Source: Paenibacillus oleatilyticus | GTDB taxonomy: Bacteria > Bacillota > Bacilli > Paenibacillales > NBRC-103111 | Length of the DNA stretch: 64,000 nucleotides | Reading direction: 5' to 3' | Assembly: GCF_018998565.1 (NCBI RefSeq) | Contig: NZ_JAHNZO010000020.1 | Coordinates: 62,001 to 126,000 of the forward strand | In this document: piece after piece, positions 17,375-26,521 of the stretch | How positions within the stretch are numbered: the first letter of the stretch is position 1 | Layout: the number at the start of each line of letters is the position of its first letter | Notes under the pieces: generated by a model | What the model was told of the DNA's origin: nothing | The model's input: the letters and a program-made list of their open reading frames with translations, nothing else | Database searches by the model: none | Made by a program: the position numbers and the translations under genes

Positions 17375-17557
17375 GTGCGAGCTTAGGTTGCTGAGACGAG
17401 TGCAGCCAGCATTGACCTATGCGACGAGCGCCGCTGTGACGCCAGATCGCCAGCCTTGCTGCCTGTCCTGTACCGCTCCCGTACACCTCCCTATCCGCGT
17501 AGGTTTTGTGGTGACTTCGTTGCCGGCCGTCGTCGAACGAAACAGCCGCAACAGAGC

Positions 17558-17734
17558 GGGCAGGTCTCCTGACTTGCGTCTCATTGCTTTTTCCGCAGCC
17601 TTCCCATTGACTTGGCAACAGTGGCGTACGCGATACGGAAAAAACTCCTCGCTTACAGTGGCGGGACCGTGCCGGATTTTCACCGGCTTCCCTTTTAAGC
17701 CGATTCCGTCTTCAACGGATATCAGCACCTGCTC
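17558..17734 (-). ncRNA. Cobalamin riboswitch
   Basis: Reading on the minus strand, the conserved blocks are in order: GGGAAGCCGGTGAAAATCCG, then GGTCCCGCCACTGTAAGC, a second GCCACTG-type segment, GGGAAGG, and AGTCAGGAGACCTGCC at the 3' end. The closing stem pairs GCAGGT (17732-17727) with ACCTGC (17565-17560). These match the adenosylcobalamin riboswitch. A TATAAT at 17757-17752 is a likely -10 box upstream. It heads the ten-gene cobalamin operon and should switch it off when cobalamin is abundant. Confidence 0.95.
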
Positions 17735-17759
17735 TATTATGATATGAAATTATTATAGA

Positions 17760-17984
17760 AAACATTTGCTAGGAAACAGTGTAATGATAGCATGTTTCTC
17801 CCGCGCATGTCTACCTAGCAGTTGCGTTGGGGAAGCGGCTTCGTCGTTGTTCTGCCATTGGATAGAAGCAATGTAAATGCATGTATGTGAGTACAGCGGG
17901 GACTCTTGGTAAGGGGGCTAGTGGGGAGACGTGAGTGAGCATTTGCGATTCGGAACCTTGATGTTCGCATCATGTTCGTATTAA
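17760..17984. other. Intergenic DNA with no recognised feature
   Basis: Between the riboswitch promoter region and the decayed coiled-coil gene there is no convincing ORF, hairpin with T tail, or repeat. Confidence 0.5.
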
Positions 17985-18237
17985 CGCTACGAATTCACCG
18001 AGAAGTTTCAAAAGATTGATGATAAGCTCGAGAAAGTAGACGACGAGTTCCGCAAGGTTCATACCCGCTTCGATCACAATGAACGCATAATCGGTCAATT
18101 GATTCATATGTTGACGAACAGAACAAAGCAAATAAAGAGATTCGAGCGGAGCAAAATACCCTTGAGCATAGCGTAGACATTCTTAATCGCCGCCAGCTTC
18201 GTATGGAAGCCGATATCGAAGCGTTGAAGAAAAAATA
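17985..18237 (+). pseudogene. Remnant of a small coiled-coil protein gene
   Basis: Two readable pieces in different frames form one heptad-rich protein. The first reads EFTEKFQKIDDKLEKVDDE and on to QLIHM. The second, shifted near 18110, reads VDEQNKANKEIRAEQ and ends EADIEALKKK before a TAA. The upstream part has an in-frame stop at 17982 and no start codon. It resembles short coiled-coil proteins found beside mobile elements in Paenibacillus-like genomes, but I do not recognise a family. Confidence 0.45.
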
Positions 18238-18258
18238 AAGTTCTGTTATAAAATAACC

Positions 18259-18300
18259 AAGGTACCTCTAATCCGCGTTTTTCCGGTTTGGGGTACCTTT
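18259..18300 (+). terminator. Intrinsic terminator after the coiled-coil remnant
   Basis: An 8-bp stem AAGGTACC/GGTACCTT (18259-18266 and 18292-18299) is followed by TTT, 22 bases after the stop of the decayed gene. Confidence 0.6.
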
Positions 18301-18314
18301 TATCATAGTAAAAC

Positions 18315-18347
18315 AAAAAAATCCCTACCAACAAAGCCAGTAGGGAC
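18315..18347 (-). terminator. Terminator at the end of the phage-tail locus
   Basis: On the minus strand TCCCTAC/GTAGGGA (with flanking pairs) is followed by seven T. It lies about 35 bases after the endolysin stop and marks the downstream end of the lysis cassette. Confidence 0.8.
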
Positions 18348-18379
18348 TGGGTCCGTCAATTTATTATACATCCGATTTG

Positions 18380-19045
18380 TTACGAAACCTGCCCGGATGC
18401 CTTCCGAAGCTCATTTGCGAGCCAATGAATATAATCCGCCTGTTGTTGATGAGCGGAGGCAGTGCTCGTGTCTCCTTGTTGTTCCGCCTCGCAGCGTTTT
18501 GCCTCGGACTCCTTCCAAGCCGGACTCATCCATGTATCGATAATTGTATTGGCCACTCCTGCATCCAGCATCACCTCTGTTGCCTCCTTATCGTACTGTT
18601 CAAGCGAATAGCTCGCGATCAAATGGTTTAACTTTTTAGAGTAGTCCGGGTCGGTGGCATAGCCGCAAACGCGCAGCATCTCCGTCTGTTCCTGCGGCGT
18701 CTGGGCACTTCGTACACGATCGTACCGACTCCACTGAAAAAGTAAATCCTGATCGCGGAAACAATCTTCGAGGCAGTCATAGGCTCGCCAGTGGGCTTGC
18801 ACACCATCTACTCGGACGCCGTCATATACTTCCCACGTCTTGGTGCTTACCGATTTTCCTTTCCAAAATTCATTGGGCCGGCCGCTGCCAACTTTATAAC
18901 CGACAAGATTGTTCCACTCATGGATTTTGCCGCCGGTTTCGAGCAAAGCCTGAGCGATCCGAACCGAAGGGAAGATCGGAGAACCTTCCCTTTTCAGTTC
19001 CGCAGCGATAGGTGCAACCACAGCGATAAATTGCTCCCTTGTCAA
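18380..19045 (-). CDS. Phage endolysin, glucosaminidase (GH73, FlgJ-like)
   Basis: A 221-residue cell-wall hydrolase expected to cut peptidoglycan glycan strands. The N-terminal ~150 residues fit a GH73 N-acetylglucosaminidase, with IAQALLETGGK (candidate catalytic Glu36) followed by NNLVGYK and later CGYATDPDYSKKL. The C-terminal ~70 residues are charged and Gln-rich, with no recognised wall-binding repeat. Its start overlaps the holin stop by 4 bases (ATGA). In a tailocin, holin and endolysin release the particles by lysing the producer cell. Confidence 0.85.
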   Translation of the reverse strand: MTREQFIAVVAPIAAELKREGSPIFPSVRIAQALLETGGKIHEWNNLVGYKVGSGRPNEFWKGKSVSTKTWEVYDGVRVDGVQAHWRAYDCLEDCFRDQDLLFQWSRYDRVRSAQTPQEQTEMLRVCGYATDPDYSKKLNHLIASYSLEQYDKEATEVMLDAGVANTIIDTWMSPAWKESEAKRCEAEQQGDTSTASAHQQQADYIHWLANELRKASGQVS

Positions 19046-19443
19046 TGACGCTCCTCCTTCCCTTTGATCGCTGAAATGACGTTACTCAGTGGCCCGAGGG
19101 GCACCCCGAGCTTTCCGCCATTCTCAACGATGCTTAGAAACTCAATGACGCTGTACGCGATAACGACGCCGTCCCCAATCACTCCGTTTGAGTTAAGAAC
19201 CGACAGTTCAATCATGTACACGCAGCCAACAAGAATGATAATGTAGGTTTTTCGAAGCAAGCCGTTCGTTCCAGTGCGGCTGCTGAGTTCTTTTCTGACG
19301 TATCCCGCCATGAGCCCCGTTGCATAATCCAATAGCATTAGTCCCAGCAGGATGGTAAAAGCCAATCCAAATCCTCCGACGACCCATGAGATGAAGCTGC
19401 CAATGACGCCGAAACCCGTTTTGACAATCGCGGATTTGTCCAT
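19042..19443 (-). CDS. Phage holin (toxin secretion/phage lysis holin family)
   Basis: A 133-residue membrane protein. Three to four hydrophobic segments alternate with short loops: SFISWVVGGFGLAFTILLGL, then a TGLMAGYVRKELSS turn, then KTYIIILVGCVYMIELSVL, then GVVIAYSVIEFLSIVEN. The charged C-terminal tail (IKGKEERH) and the LDYATGLMAGY segment are typical of Holin_4-type proteins. AAAGGAGG precedes the start. It is coupled to the endolysin. A hairpin 35 bases upstream may limit read-through from the fibre genes. Confidence 0.87.
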   Translation of the reverse strand: MDKSAIVKTGFGVIGSFISWVVGGFGLAFTILLGLMLLDYATGLMAGYVRKELSSRTGTNGLLRKTYIIILVGCVYMIELSVLNSNGVIGDGVVIAYSVIEFLSIVENGGKLGVPLGPLSNVISAIKGKEERH

Positions 19444-19475
19444 GTATTCCTCCTTTCAGCCCAAATAAGGCGTCA

Positions 19476-19500
19476 AAATAGCCCCGATGGGATCGGGGCT
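19476..19500 (-). terminator. Hairpin ahead of the lysis cassette
   Basis: A perfect 9-bp stem (AGCCCCGAT at 19480-19488, ATCGGGGCT at 19492-19500) with a 3-base loop is followed on the minus strand by ATTTTG. It looks like a weak or conditional terminator between the fibre genes and the holin. Confidence 0.55.
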
Positions 19501-20023
19501 AACCTTGAATAGTGATTCAAAACGAAGGTGCGGATCTGCATGCGTTTTTAAAGCATGTTATATCATACTTGTTGACTATCATGAATGCCTGAAAGTCATA
19601 GCCGCTGGTTTTTCCTACTCGGAGCCACATAATTAATTCATAATTTTTTCTCAGCCCTTCGTACCACACACGGATAGTTAGGCGCTATTGCCGGGACGGT
19701 TTCTGTTCCGATTCCAGGCGTAGTATAGTTCACGCAGGTAAGCTACATATTCGATCAATATTCTACTTTCATGACATTCTTCTTCTCCTATTCAGTAAGG
19801 TCGAGCCGTGGCTTCTTCCAGTGGCTGCGTTATAGCCCGTCAGTACGTCGTGTTTATCGTCTAAAGCGGAAGCTAACGAGGCGTTTTTCTTGTCACCTTG
19901 CTCCGCTTCTTCACGAGCCGGTAGACTGAATAGAGGCTATTAGTTTCTACTGTTGTTAGCATAACGTCCACAATAAACCAGAAGATATCAAGTAGCAGCG
20001 CCTCATTTGTGCTTCCCCATTGT
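19501..20023 (-). other. Degraded phage segment between fibre and lysis genes
   Basis: No intact gene. On the minus strand a short open stretch near 20020-19880 reads QWGSTNEALLLDIFWFIVDV, and another near 19900-19795 reads EQGDKKNASLASALDDKHDV; neither has a sensible start or length. PBSX-type loci normally carry small genes such as xkdX/xepA/xhlA here, so this may be their remains. I cannot match the pieces to those families. Confidence 0.4.
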
Positions 20024-22630
20024 TTAATTTTCGGCTAAAAATGAAATGTTATCGAGCGAGACATAGCCGTTACTTCCGATAGCGACGGATACATACCCCA
20101 TCCAATCTACGTCGACACGACCAGGTTTGAATTGTCCGCCCTCATCTGTACATGCCGCAATTATTAAGGTGTAGGCAGGGCGGTAACCAGGCGGGAGCCT
20201 GAAAATCGCCTTCCCAATAGCACCTCCTCGAATTAGCCCGCGGATATGGACGACGCCTGTGCTGTCCTTGTAATAGCCGACTAAACTAAAAGCGTTCTCG
20301 TAATTTACCCATCCATTTAGCAACGACGGAGTGATCCAGCGCATTTGTTGACGTACTGCAAACGCATTTTCAATCGATCCTACACGCGCAGCCATGCCAG
20401 AGTGCTCTGCCACAAGCGTATCGACCACAGACTTGACGTTCGCAGGACTATGCGCTGAAGCATGTACAATGCTTGGTGTTAAGGCCCACTTGTCTATCGT
20501 CTCGTAAGTGACCGAGTAGACGTTGGCCGGATCATAAAGCAGTGATGGTATGGATGCCCATACTTTTCCGTGCGCGTGGTCCGCGTCTAGCTCTTCTCTG
20601 ATCTGCCAGGATCCGTCTACTAGGCCGTTCTTATAGATTTCAAAAAAACGCAACGCGGTCCACCCAAGGCGTGAATCCCCGATGTACGTATTGTTAAAAC
20701 GATAAACTCCTGGGTCACCGAGCAGTGGTCGGACCCTCTCCCGAGTCAATGCACCCTCTCCGAATAAAATGCGGTTTAATCCCTCGTGTAATGTTACGCT
20801 TCCCTCATAGCGAACTTCTTCATAGGCGGCATTGGCCAACTGGTATATCAGAAGATGCGGACGATATCCCGGTGCTGGCTCGGTTGGTACTGTAAGCTTC
20901 GTGTACTCATTACCGCCAACAGGTGCCCAAACTGCTCCCGGTGACCATTTTGCATACCAACGCTTATTGTCGTACTTATCAGAACCGTCCCATACGTTGC
21001 CCGCCATGTCTCGCAATTGCCAACCGTAAAAGTATGCCTTTATCTCTTCCTTAGACGGCTTATATTGGCCGCCCCATCCGCTTATCGAGTCAGCCAAGGA
21101 AAGGAGAACGGAGTTTCTATTGATGTCGCTTGAATCCAATACAACAAACTGTCCCGCGACAGGTGCTATCCCCTGCTTACCACGTTCCATTGATCCGCCG
21201 TCTGGATCGATCAGATAGCCGGCATCACTCATCGGGGGGGCGAGGAAATTGTTATCAGTACGTAGCCAAGTGTACCCTGCATATCGTTCCTCGCTTCTCC
21301 AGTTCAGATCTCCTGTCAGTGACGTGGTGTTGATACGTATACTTTTATAAAATTTTCCATTTTTAAAATAAAGCGAGTCATATACCGAGCCATCTATGTT
21401 AGATGCCAACCTTACACCTCCGAATATGATACGCTCCGTCTTATGTTCATCTGTGAATGGAAGCTTCTCGGCCCCAACGTTAAGCATTGGGTTCGAGAAA
21501 GTAAATTTGCCCGTAACATTGTTCTCCACGCCTACGTTAATTACAATCCGAACAGCGTTCAGCGGCACGGTGAACGTTTTACAAAATATATGGTGCCCAT
21601 TTGATGACGCGTACGGCGGCCCATGCAAACTCGGCTGCAATAGCACTCCATCGATATCATACGGAAGTATTTGATAATACGCACCGACGTTCGGATTACC
21701 AGCGATATTCTCGACGTCGACATCGACGGAGAACGTGTATACCTCGCCCGGCTTGGCACGAAAACCGAACGATCTGGCTGCGTAACCTATCACAGGCTTG
21801 GTAAACGTAAGTTTGTAGCCATCCGACTGTATGTTACCGACAGTATATCCTACAGAAAGGTTCCATTGCTCGAACGGTGGCAATACGTTCTTGCCGTATT
21901 TCTCGACATATGGGCCGTAAAGCGATTTCGCATCATCTACATAAGGCCAGCGGGCAGCAACTTGTTCCGGTGTCATACTGTCGATTTCGTCGAATTCGGC
22001 AGCGCTTATTTCGTATATAGCAATTTCATCCATATATGCCGTCTGCCCCGCTGACGTAGCGCGTGGAGATACTAAGCCTTGTACTCCTGTTACATCAATA
22101 GACGGACGAAATTTCTTGTATAGGAAGACCCACTTGCCTTGGATTGACGTTTCCACCCACTGCGCCGTATTTCCATAGTATAACCGTGTAGTCGGACAAG
22201 TTTCGTTATATACCCACCCTCGCAGTAGATACGACTTGTCTTTTTGCAACTTTATTGCCATGGCGGTCCCCGCCACGGATTCACCTGTGGCATCAGTAGC
22301 CGTCACCTTGGCGCTAAAGTATCCAGATATCTTTTTCGTCGAGTCTAGCACAACAGTAGCTTTGTACGATGCGATACGCGATGCAACTTCGCAACCGCCA
22401 TCTCGTCCTAGCAGATTGATCAACATCCGGCCGCGAATGCGGATATCGGTCAGTGGCGCAATAGTTTTGCTATCGACGATCTGCACACCTGCGTTAAGTA
22501 CGATTTCCTGCGGCTGAGAACTAGTTAGACATTCTGTATAAACATCTTTTATTCCCTGCTCAATGCGGTTCAAGTCACTTTCTGTGACAGTCTCATCAAA
22601 CTGCCAATTCGTTTTTGCATCATAGGCCAT
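20024..22630 (-). CDS. Phage tail fibre / receptor-binding protein, copy 2
   Basis: An 868-residue fibre-like protein, paralogous to the 843-residue product at 23125-25656. Both start MAY(D/E)AKTNWQ and share VTE(S/Q)D(L/M)NRIEQG, the opening of many Firmicutes tail-fibre proteins, then (L/V)NLLGRDG. Both end with a WITP(S/T)LLNGWV domain of about 100 residues finishing in SLD(N/G)ISFLAE. The middle contains beta-rich segments and regions resembling carbohydrate-binding modules (FTFSNPMLNVG is near-identical in both). The ends would attach to the baseplate and trimerise, and the divergent middles would set target specificity. This is inferred. Confidence 0.8.
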   Translation of the reverse strand: MAYDAKTNWQFDETVTESDLNRIEQGIKDVYTECLTSSQPQEIVLNAGVQIVDSKTIAPLTDIRIRGRMLINLLGRDGGCEVASRIASYKATVVLDSTKKISGYFSAKVTATDATGESVAGTAMAIKLQKDKSYLLRGWVYNETCPTTRLYYGNTAQWVETSIQGKWVFLYKKFRPSIDVTGVQGLVSPRATSAGQTAYMDEIAIYEISAAEFDEIDSMTPEQVAARWPYVDDAKSLYGPYVEKYGKNVLPPFEQWNLSVGYTVGNIQSDGYKLTFTKPVIGYAARSFGFRAKPGEVYTFSVDVDVENIAGNPNVGAYYQILPYDIDGVLLQPSLHGPPYASSNGHHIFCKTFTVPLNAVRIVINVGVENNVTGKFTFSNPMLNVGAEKLPFTDEHKTERIIFGGVRLASNIDGSVYDSLYFKNGKFYKSIRINTTSLTGDLNWRSEERYAGYTWLRTDNNFLAPPMSDAGYLIDPDGGSMERGKQGIAPVAGQFVVLDSSDINRNSVLLSLADSISGWGGQYKPSKEEIKAYFYGWQLRDMAGNVWDGSDKYDNKRWYAKWSPGAVWAPVGGNEYTKLTVPTEPAPGYRPHLLIYQLANAAYEEVRYEGSVTLHEGLNRILFGEGALTRERVRPLLGDPGVYRFNNTYIGDSRLGWTALRFFEIYKNGLVDGSWQIREELDADHAHGKVWASIPSLLYDPANVYSVTYETIDKWALTPSIVHASAHSPANVKSVVDTLVAEHSGMAARVGSIENAFAVRQQMRWITPSLLNGWVNYENAFSLVGYYKDSTGVVHIRGLIRGGAIGKAIFRLPPGYRPAYTLIIAACTDEGGQFKPGRVDVDWMGYVSVAIGSNGYVSLDNISFLAEN

Positions 22631-22694
22631 CTCTAGGCCTCCTCACTATTTAAGATTCGTTTAACCCTGGAGCTCGTCCCTTTTCTGCAATAAG

Positions 22695-23111
22695 TTATTT
22701 AAGTAAACGCTTGTAGATCGACACTAGCTGTTGATGCTTGTTCTTCATCTTTTCGGTAAAAGTCAGATTTTTTTCTGTAGCTGCAGATTGAATTGAATGG
22801 GTACGTCCTTCAACCCACAAATTTAACTCTTGTGGATATATGCTATTCCTATTTTTTCCGTCCATTTCTGGATCCAGCAGTTTGTTGTACAGCTCCCAAG
22901 CATTGAAATCAAATTTAGGCTTATACAATCCTGAAGGAACGGCAATAGCAATAATGTAACCGATTATCTCTGGTGACGATTGTTGTAACTCTTCAGTACT
23001 TTCTGTTATCTGGTGTGGCTTGAACATAGGAAAAACGCCTGTCACATCATCCGCGACAAGCGTTACTTCTGTCATAAATCCGTTAAGATCAACAACGATT
23101 GCTTCTTTCAA
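22695..23111 (-). CDS. Small tail-associated protein between the two fibre genes
   Basis: A 138-residue hydrophilic protein, AT-richer than its neighbours. It opens KEAIVVDLNGFMTEVTLV and includes VPSGLYKPKFDFNAWELYNK, reminiscent of XkdW-like or fibre-associated phage proteins that follow the fibre gene. It starts 13 bases after the upstream fibre ends and is separated by 64 bases from the second fibre. A role as fibre chaperone or adaptor is inferred from position only. It seems to belong to the first fibre gene; the second fibre has no equivalent. Confidence 0.6.
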   Translation of the reverse strand: MKEAIVVDLNGFMTEVTLVADDVTGVFPMFKPHQITESTEELQQSSPEIIGYIIAIAVPSGLYKPKFDFNAWELYNKLLDPEMDGKNRNSIYPQELNLWVEGRTHSIQSAATEKNLTFTEKMKNKHQQLVSIYKRLLK

Positions 23112-23124
23112 CTTTCTCCCTCCT

Positions 23125-25656
23125 TTATCGCTCTGCTAAAAAAGAAATACCATCCAAAGAAATATATTGTTTACAATTAATCGATCCGATTTTTACAGCT
23201 CCATCGGCTTCTATGTGGAGCGAGCAAATGCCCGTGGAAGATCCATCAAATGTAAAAAAAACCAAATTAGTCCGGTTTTTAGGACGATACAAAGCAGGAA
23301 GGTAGAACAGAACTGTGAAAGTTGAAGTTGATCCGCCTCGTATTACTCCTGAGAGGTGTATACTCCCAAACTGGTCCTTATAATAACCCGGGTTGGAATA
23401 ACCGCTTCCTTCTCTTACCCACCCATTCAACAACGTCGGTGTGATCCATTGTCCCTGTACTTTTTGGGCTTTCGTATTCTCCAATACGCCGACCCGTGCA
23501 AGTAACTCGGCCTGACTGGCTGCTAAAGTATCGACGACTGTTTTCATGTTGCCCGCATACTCGCCTTGGATGGAAAGAGCGTTGCATGTTATAGCGAATT
23601 GATCGAGGGCAAGATACGTTACAGTATAGGCTATCGATGGGTCATAGCCCCCCATGTCACTTACCCTCATTAACCAATCCCCATTTGCTTGCAAACCTGT
23701 CATATCACCCTTATGAGCAATAATATAATCAGTCGTCATTTGTTCATTTTTATAGAGGGCAAAATATTTCTCTACACGATTTTTTAACACTGCGGGATAA
23801 CCCGCCGCATTTATATTGTACTTCCGGCTTCCGCCGTCATAAGCAGGAGTCGTTCCCTCGCGAACAATCATCCCGTTACCAACTTCGACCTGATTCAGTC
23901 CCTCGCGAAACGTTACCCCGCCTTCTGCGGCGATTTCTTCGACCACTGGGGTGGCAAGTTGGTACTGAAATTTGTAGGGCTTGTAACCGTAGTTGCGAGC
24001 CATCGTTGTTGGCAAGGTTTGCGATGTATCAACTGACGATCCCGGATTTGCCTGTCCTATTTGCACCCAAGCCTTATATAAATTATCAGACCTGTTGTAC
24101 GGAATGTTATTTGCTTTTTCCCATTCAAACATACGCCAACCATTAACATATGCCTTTATTTCTTCTTCCGAGGGTTTATACGAATCACCCCAGCCGCTAT
24201 CTACATTGGAAACAGATATATAAAAGTTATCAGACTCCCAAGGACGGTAAAGCCACTGGTCCGCTTCAGTTATATTATCGGCTGATGCACCTGTCATAAT
24301 TTTACCGTCGTATTTTACAGCGACTTTGAAATCGTTAAAGTTATGAGGTGGCACTTTGCAAACGATAAGTTTATATCCAGGCATTCCATTTAAAGAGACC
24401 CATGTCGACAAACTACCGTCTAAATTTATTGTCTTCAATCTCGTGTTTTTAAAAAATTTTCCATTTTTCTGAAACAACGTATCGCAGACCATTCCATCAA
24501 CATTGGAAGCAAGCTGGACGTTAGGAAAGAACAGATAATCATCTTGGCGCGGCTTAAACCGCAGTGCCATTGAGCCAACATTAAGCATCCCGTTCTCGAA
24601 AGTGAATGTACCGACAGGCTGCGGATTGGTGGTGTATACGACGATATAGTCCACATCAGCCGGAGATATGCCGGTAACAGACTGTTCGGTAGTATAACCA
24701 CCACCAGCATCAACGAAAGTTCCGTCTTTCTTATAGAACCGGAGAAGAATCTTGCCTGTGTGTATCATACTCAAGGTATATTCTGTAGACGGTGTACATG
24801 GTATCTTCGAGGTCCCTAACCATGCATCAATAGCAGTCGTTTGTTGTTTGATTTTGTACGGATTTAAGATACTTGTACCATTATCCGTACGGATCATTTC
24901 CCACTCCGTAAACGGCGGCAGCAGATTTTCCCCGTACCTGATAACATAAGGCGAGTAGATGCTTTTCATATCATCAACGTACGGCCATTTCGCGGAAATC
25001 TGTTCCGACGTCATGCTGTCGATAGCGCTGTACTCAGCTGGCGTAATTTCATAAATTCGGACACCGTCAAAATATGCGTATTGATCAACAGCGCCATTTA
25101 CAAGTAAGCTAACATTGATAGTTGTATCGGAGGCGGGATTCACTTTCCGGTAAGCAATGCTGAATTTCGTCTTGTCTGACACCGTATTCGATTGCCCAAG
25201 AGAGTCCAAACTTATAAAAGCCAAGGAGGCATTGCCATTCTTTATATCTGCTGCGACAAGGTAAAATTTCCCCGCTTTAAATGTTTGACCCGTTCGAACA
25301 ATGCCTCCTGAAGTTGAGGTGATGTTCACCTTGAGCGATTGTAACCCGTAAGCTTTGTTTGCCGTATCAAACACCGTTGTAGATTGAAAATTACTCCACC
25401 CGGTCGGGCTGCTTTCAAAATTCCCATCCCGCCCCAGCAAGTTCACCAGCGTCCGGCCCTTGATACAGACATTCTCCAACGGCGCGGTCCGCTTCGCATC
25501 CACAACCTGCAAACCGTACCCGAGATTTACTTGCTCAGGCGGTGGACTTGTCATACTATTCTCATACGCATCCTTTAGCCCCTGTTCGATCCGGTTCATG
25601 TCCTGCTCAGTCACCGTATCGTCAAGCTGCCAGTTTGTCTTGGCCTCGTATGCCAT
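23125..25656 (-). CDS. Phage tail fibre / receptor-binding protein, copy 1
   Basis: An 843-residue fibre protein with the same N- and C-terminal blocks as copy 2 (see 20024-22630). It follows the short baseplate-adaptor-like gene by 2 bases, the normal place for an XkdV-type fibre. The central part has beta-rich, Asn/Thr/Ser-rich segments (RIYEITPAEYSAIDSMT, FTFENGMLNVGSMALRF) with many near-matches to copy 2, while intervening stretches differ. That pattern fits duplication followed by diversification of the receptor-binding region. Confidence 0.8.
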   Translation of the reverse strand: MAYEAKTNWQLDDTVTEQDMNRIEQGLKDAYENSMTSPPPEQVNLGYGLQVVDAKRTAPLENVCIKGRTLVNLLGRDGNFESSPTGWSNFQSTTVFDTANKAYGLQSLKVNITSTSGGIVRTGQTFKAGKFYLVAADIKNGNASLAFISLDSLGQSNTVSDKTKFSIAYRKVNPASDTTINVSLLVNGAVDQYAYFDGVRIYEITPAEYSAIDSMTSEQISAKWPYVDDMKSIYSPYVIRYGENLLPPFTEWEMIRTDNGTSILNPYKIKQQTTAIDAWLGTSKIPCTPSTEYTLSMIHTGKILLRFYKKDGTFVDAGGGYTTEQSVTGISPADVDYIVVYTTNPQPVGTFTFENGMLNVGSMALRFKPRQDDYLFFPNVQLASNVDGMVCDTLFQKNGKFFKNTRLKTINLDGSLSTWVSLNGMPGYKLIVCKVPPHNFNDFKVAVKYDGKIMTGASADNITEADQWLYRPWESDNFYISVSNVDSGWGDSYKPSEEEIKAYVNGWRMFEWEKANNIPYNRSDNLYKAWVQIGQANPGSSVDTSQTLPTTMARNYGYKPYKFQYQLATPVVEEIAAEGGVTFREGLNQVEVGNGMIVREGTTPAYDGGSRKYNINAAGYPAVLKNRVEKYFALYKNEQMTTDYIIAHKGDMTGLQANGDWLMRVSDMGGYDPSIAYTVTYLALDQFAITCNALSIQGEYAGNMKTVVDTLAASQAELLARVGVLENTKAQKVQGQWITPTLLNGWVREGSGYSNPGYYKDQFGSIHLSGVIRGGSTSTFTVLFYLPALYRPKNRTNLVFFTFDGSSTGICSLHIEADGAVKIGSINCKQYISLDGISFLAER

Positions 25657-25658
25657 CC

Positions 25659-25940
25659 CTACACCTCCTTCACCGTCACCGTATGCTTAATTATGGTATC
25701 GCTCGTAATCGGCACATACGCCTCGTTAGAGCTTACGACTTGCCCTTTACTGCTTTTGAGCTCAATCAAAGTCACCTCAGCCACCGATCCGGCGGGGATC
25801 ATATACTCCAGCTCTACGATGCCTGCTTCCACTTTTTTGATCCGGAACGTATCGATCTCGTAACTCCCGTTCAGCACCACTTTTGCAATTTGCGTATTCG
25901 TAAATTGAGCCAACTCGCTCAAAAACGTCGTAGGAATCAT
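25659..25940 (-). CDS. Short conserved tail protein linking baseplate and fibre genes
   Basis: A 93-residue beta-rich protein (IPTTFLSELAQFTNTQIAKV, then VELEYMIPAGSVAEVTLIEL, ending TIIKHTVTVKEV). Proteins of this type lie between XkdU and the fibre in many Paenibacillus-type tail operons. The ATG at 25940 overlaps the xkdU stop (ATGA); the longer frame from 26036 would overlap xkdU by 100 bases and is unlikely. The likely role is fibre attachment, inferred from position. Confidence 0.65.
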   Translation of the reverse strand: MIPTTFLSELAQFTNTQIAKVVLNGSYEIDTFRIKKVEAGIVELEYMIPAGSVAEVTLIELKSSKGQVVSSNEAYVPITSDTIIKHTVTVKEV

Positions 25941-26521
25941 TTCACCTGTACCTCCTTGCCACGATTGGCGAATGGGGTGCTGCCCAGCTTCCACGTCGTA
26001 GAAAGCCGGGTCATCCGGGTAAGCGGCGTTTTCCAAATGTGCTCCTCAAGCCCGACGCGGTCGGCCAGAGAAGTCGCCTGGTTGTATACAAGGTTCGCCG
26101 GCTTGACAATTTGGACCGTATGCTCGATCTCCTTGAAATACGCCGCATCGGGCACACCCATCGTAATTTTCAAAATAAAGTTTTGCCCGTCCACTTCCAC
26201 CTTCGCCACGCCCTGCCCGATGAGGGAATCCAACCGGCTTTGCAGGTAACGGACGGTGAACGGCGGGCGCGTGGAATAACGGTTAATCAGCCGGTTGCGC
26301 CGGAACTCAAGCGTCTCCACCGCCGAGTCCGCCCGGATACCGACCATATCCTCCCGCCGTTTAATCACCCATTCCTGCGCCGTCGTGACGAACTGGTTAT
26401 CCAAAAACTGCCGGACCGCTTGCGCTATCGCCTCGATTTCCTCGTCCTCGGTCCGGCTCAGCTCTTTCATTTCCTTAATCTCGTGAAAATGTTCCGGCAA
26501 ATAGTCGATCAGCTTAGGCAT
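25937..26521 (-). CDS. xkdU: Baseplate protein XkdU-like (YmfQ/DUF2313)
   Basis: A 194-residue baseplate-wedge protein. Its N-terminus (LIDYLPEHFHEIKEMKELS) and the FRRNRLINRYSTRPPFTVRYL segment are typical of the family that follows baseplate J in contractile tails. It overlaps xkdT by 8 bases and the next gene by 4, as in tightly packed phage operons. Confidence 0.85.
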   Translation of the reverse strand: MPKLIDYLPEHFHEIKEMKELSRTEDEEIEAIAQAVRQFLDNQFVTTAQEWVIKRREDMVGIRADSAVETLEFRRNRLINRYSTRPPFTVRYLQSRLDSLIGQGVAKVEVDGQNFILKITMGVPDAAYFKEIEHTVQIVKPANLVYNQATSLADRVGLEEHIWKTPLTRMTRLSTTWKLGSTPFANRGKEVQVK

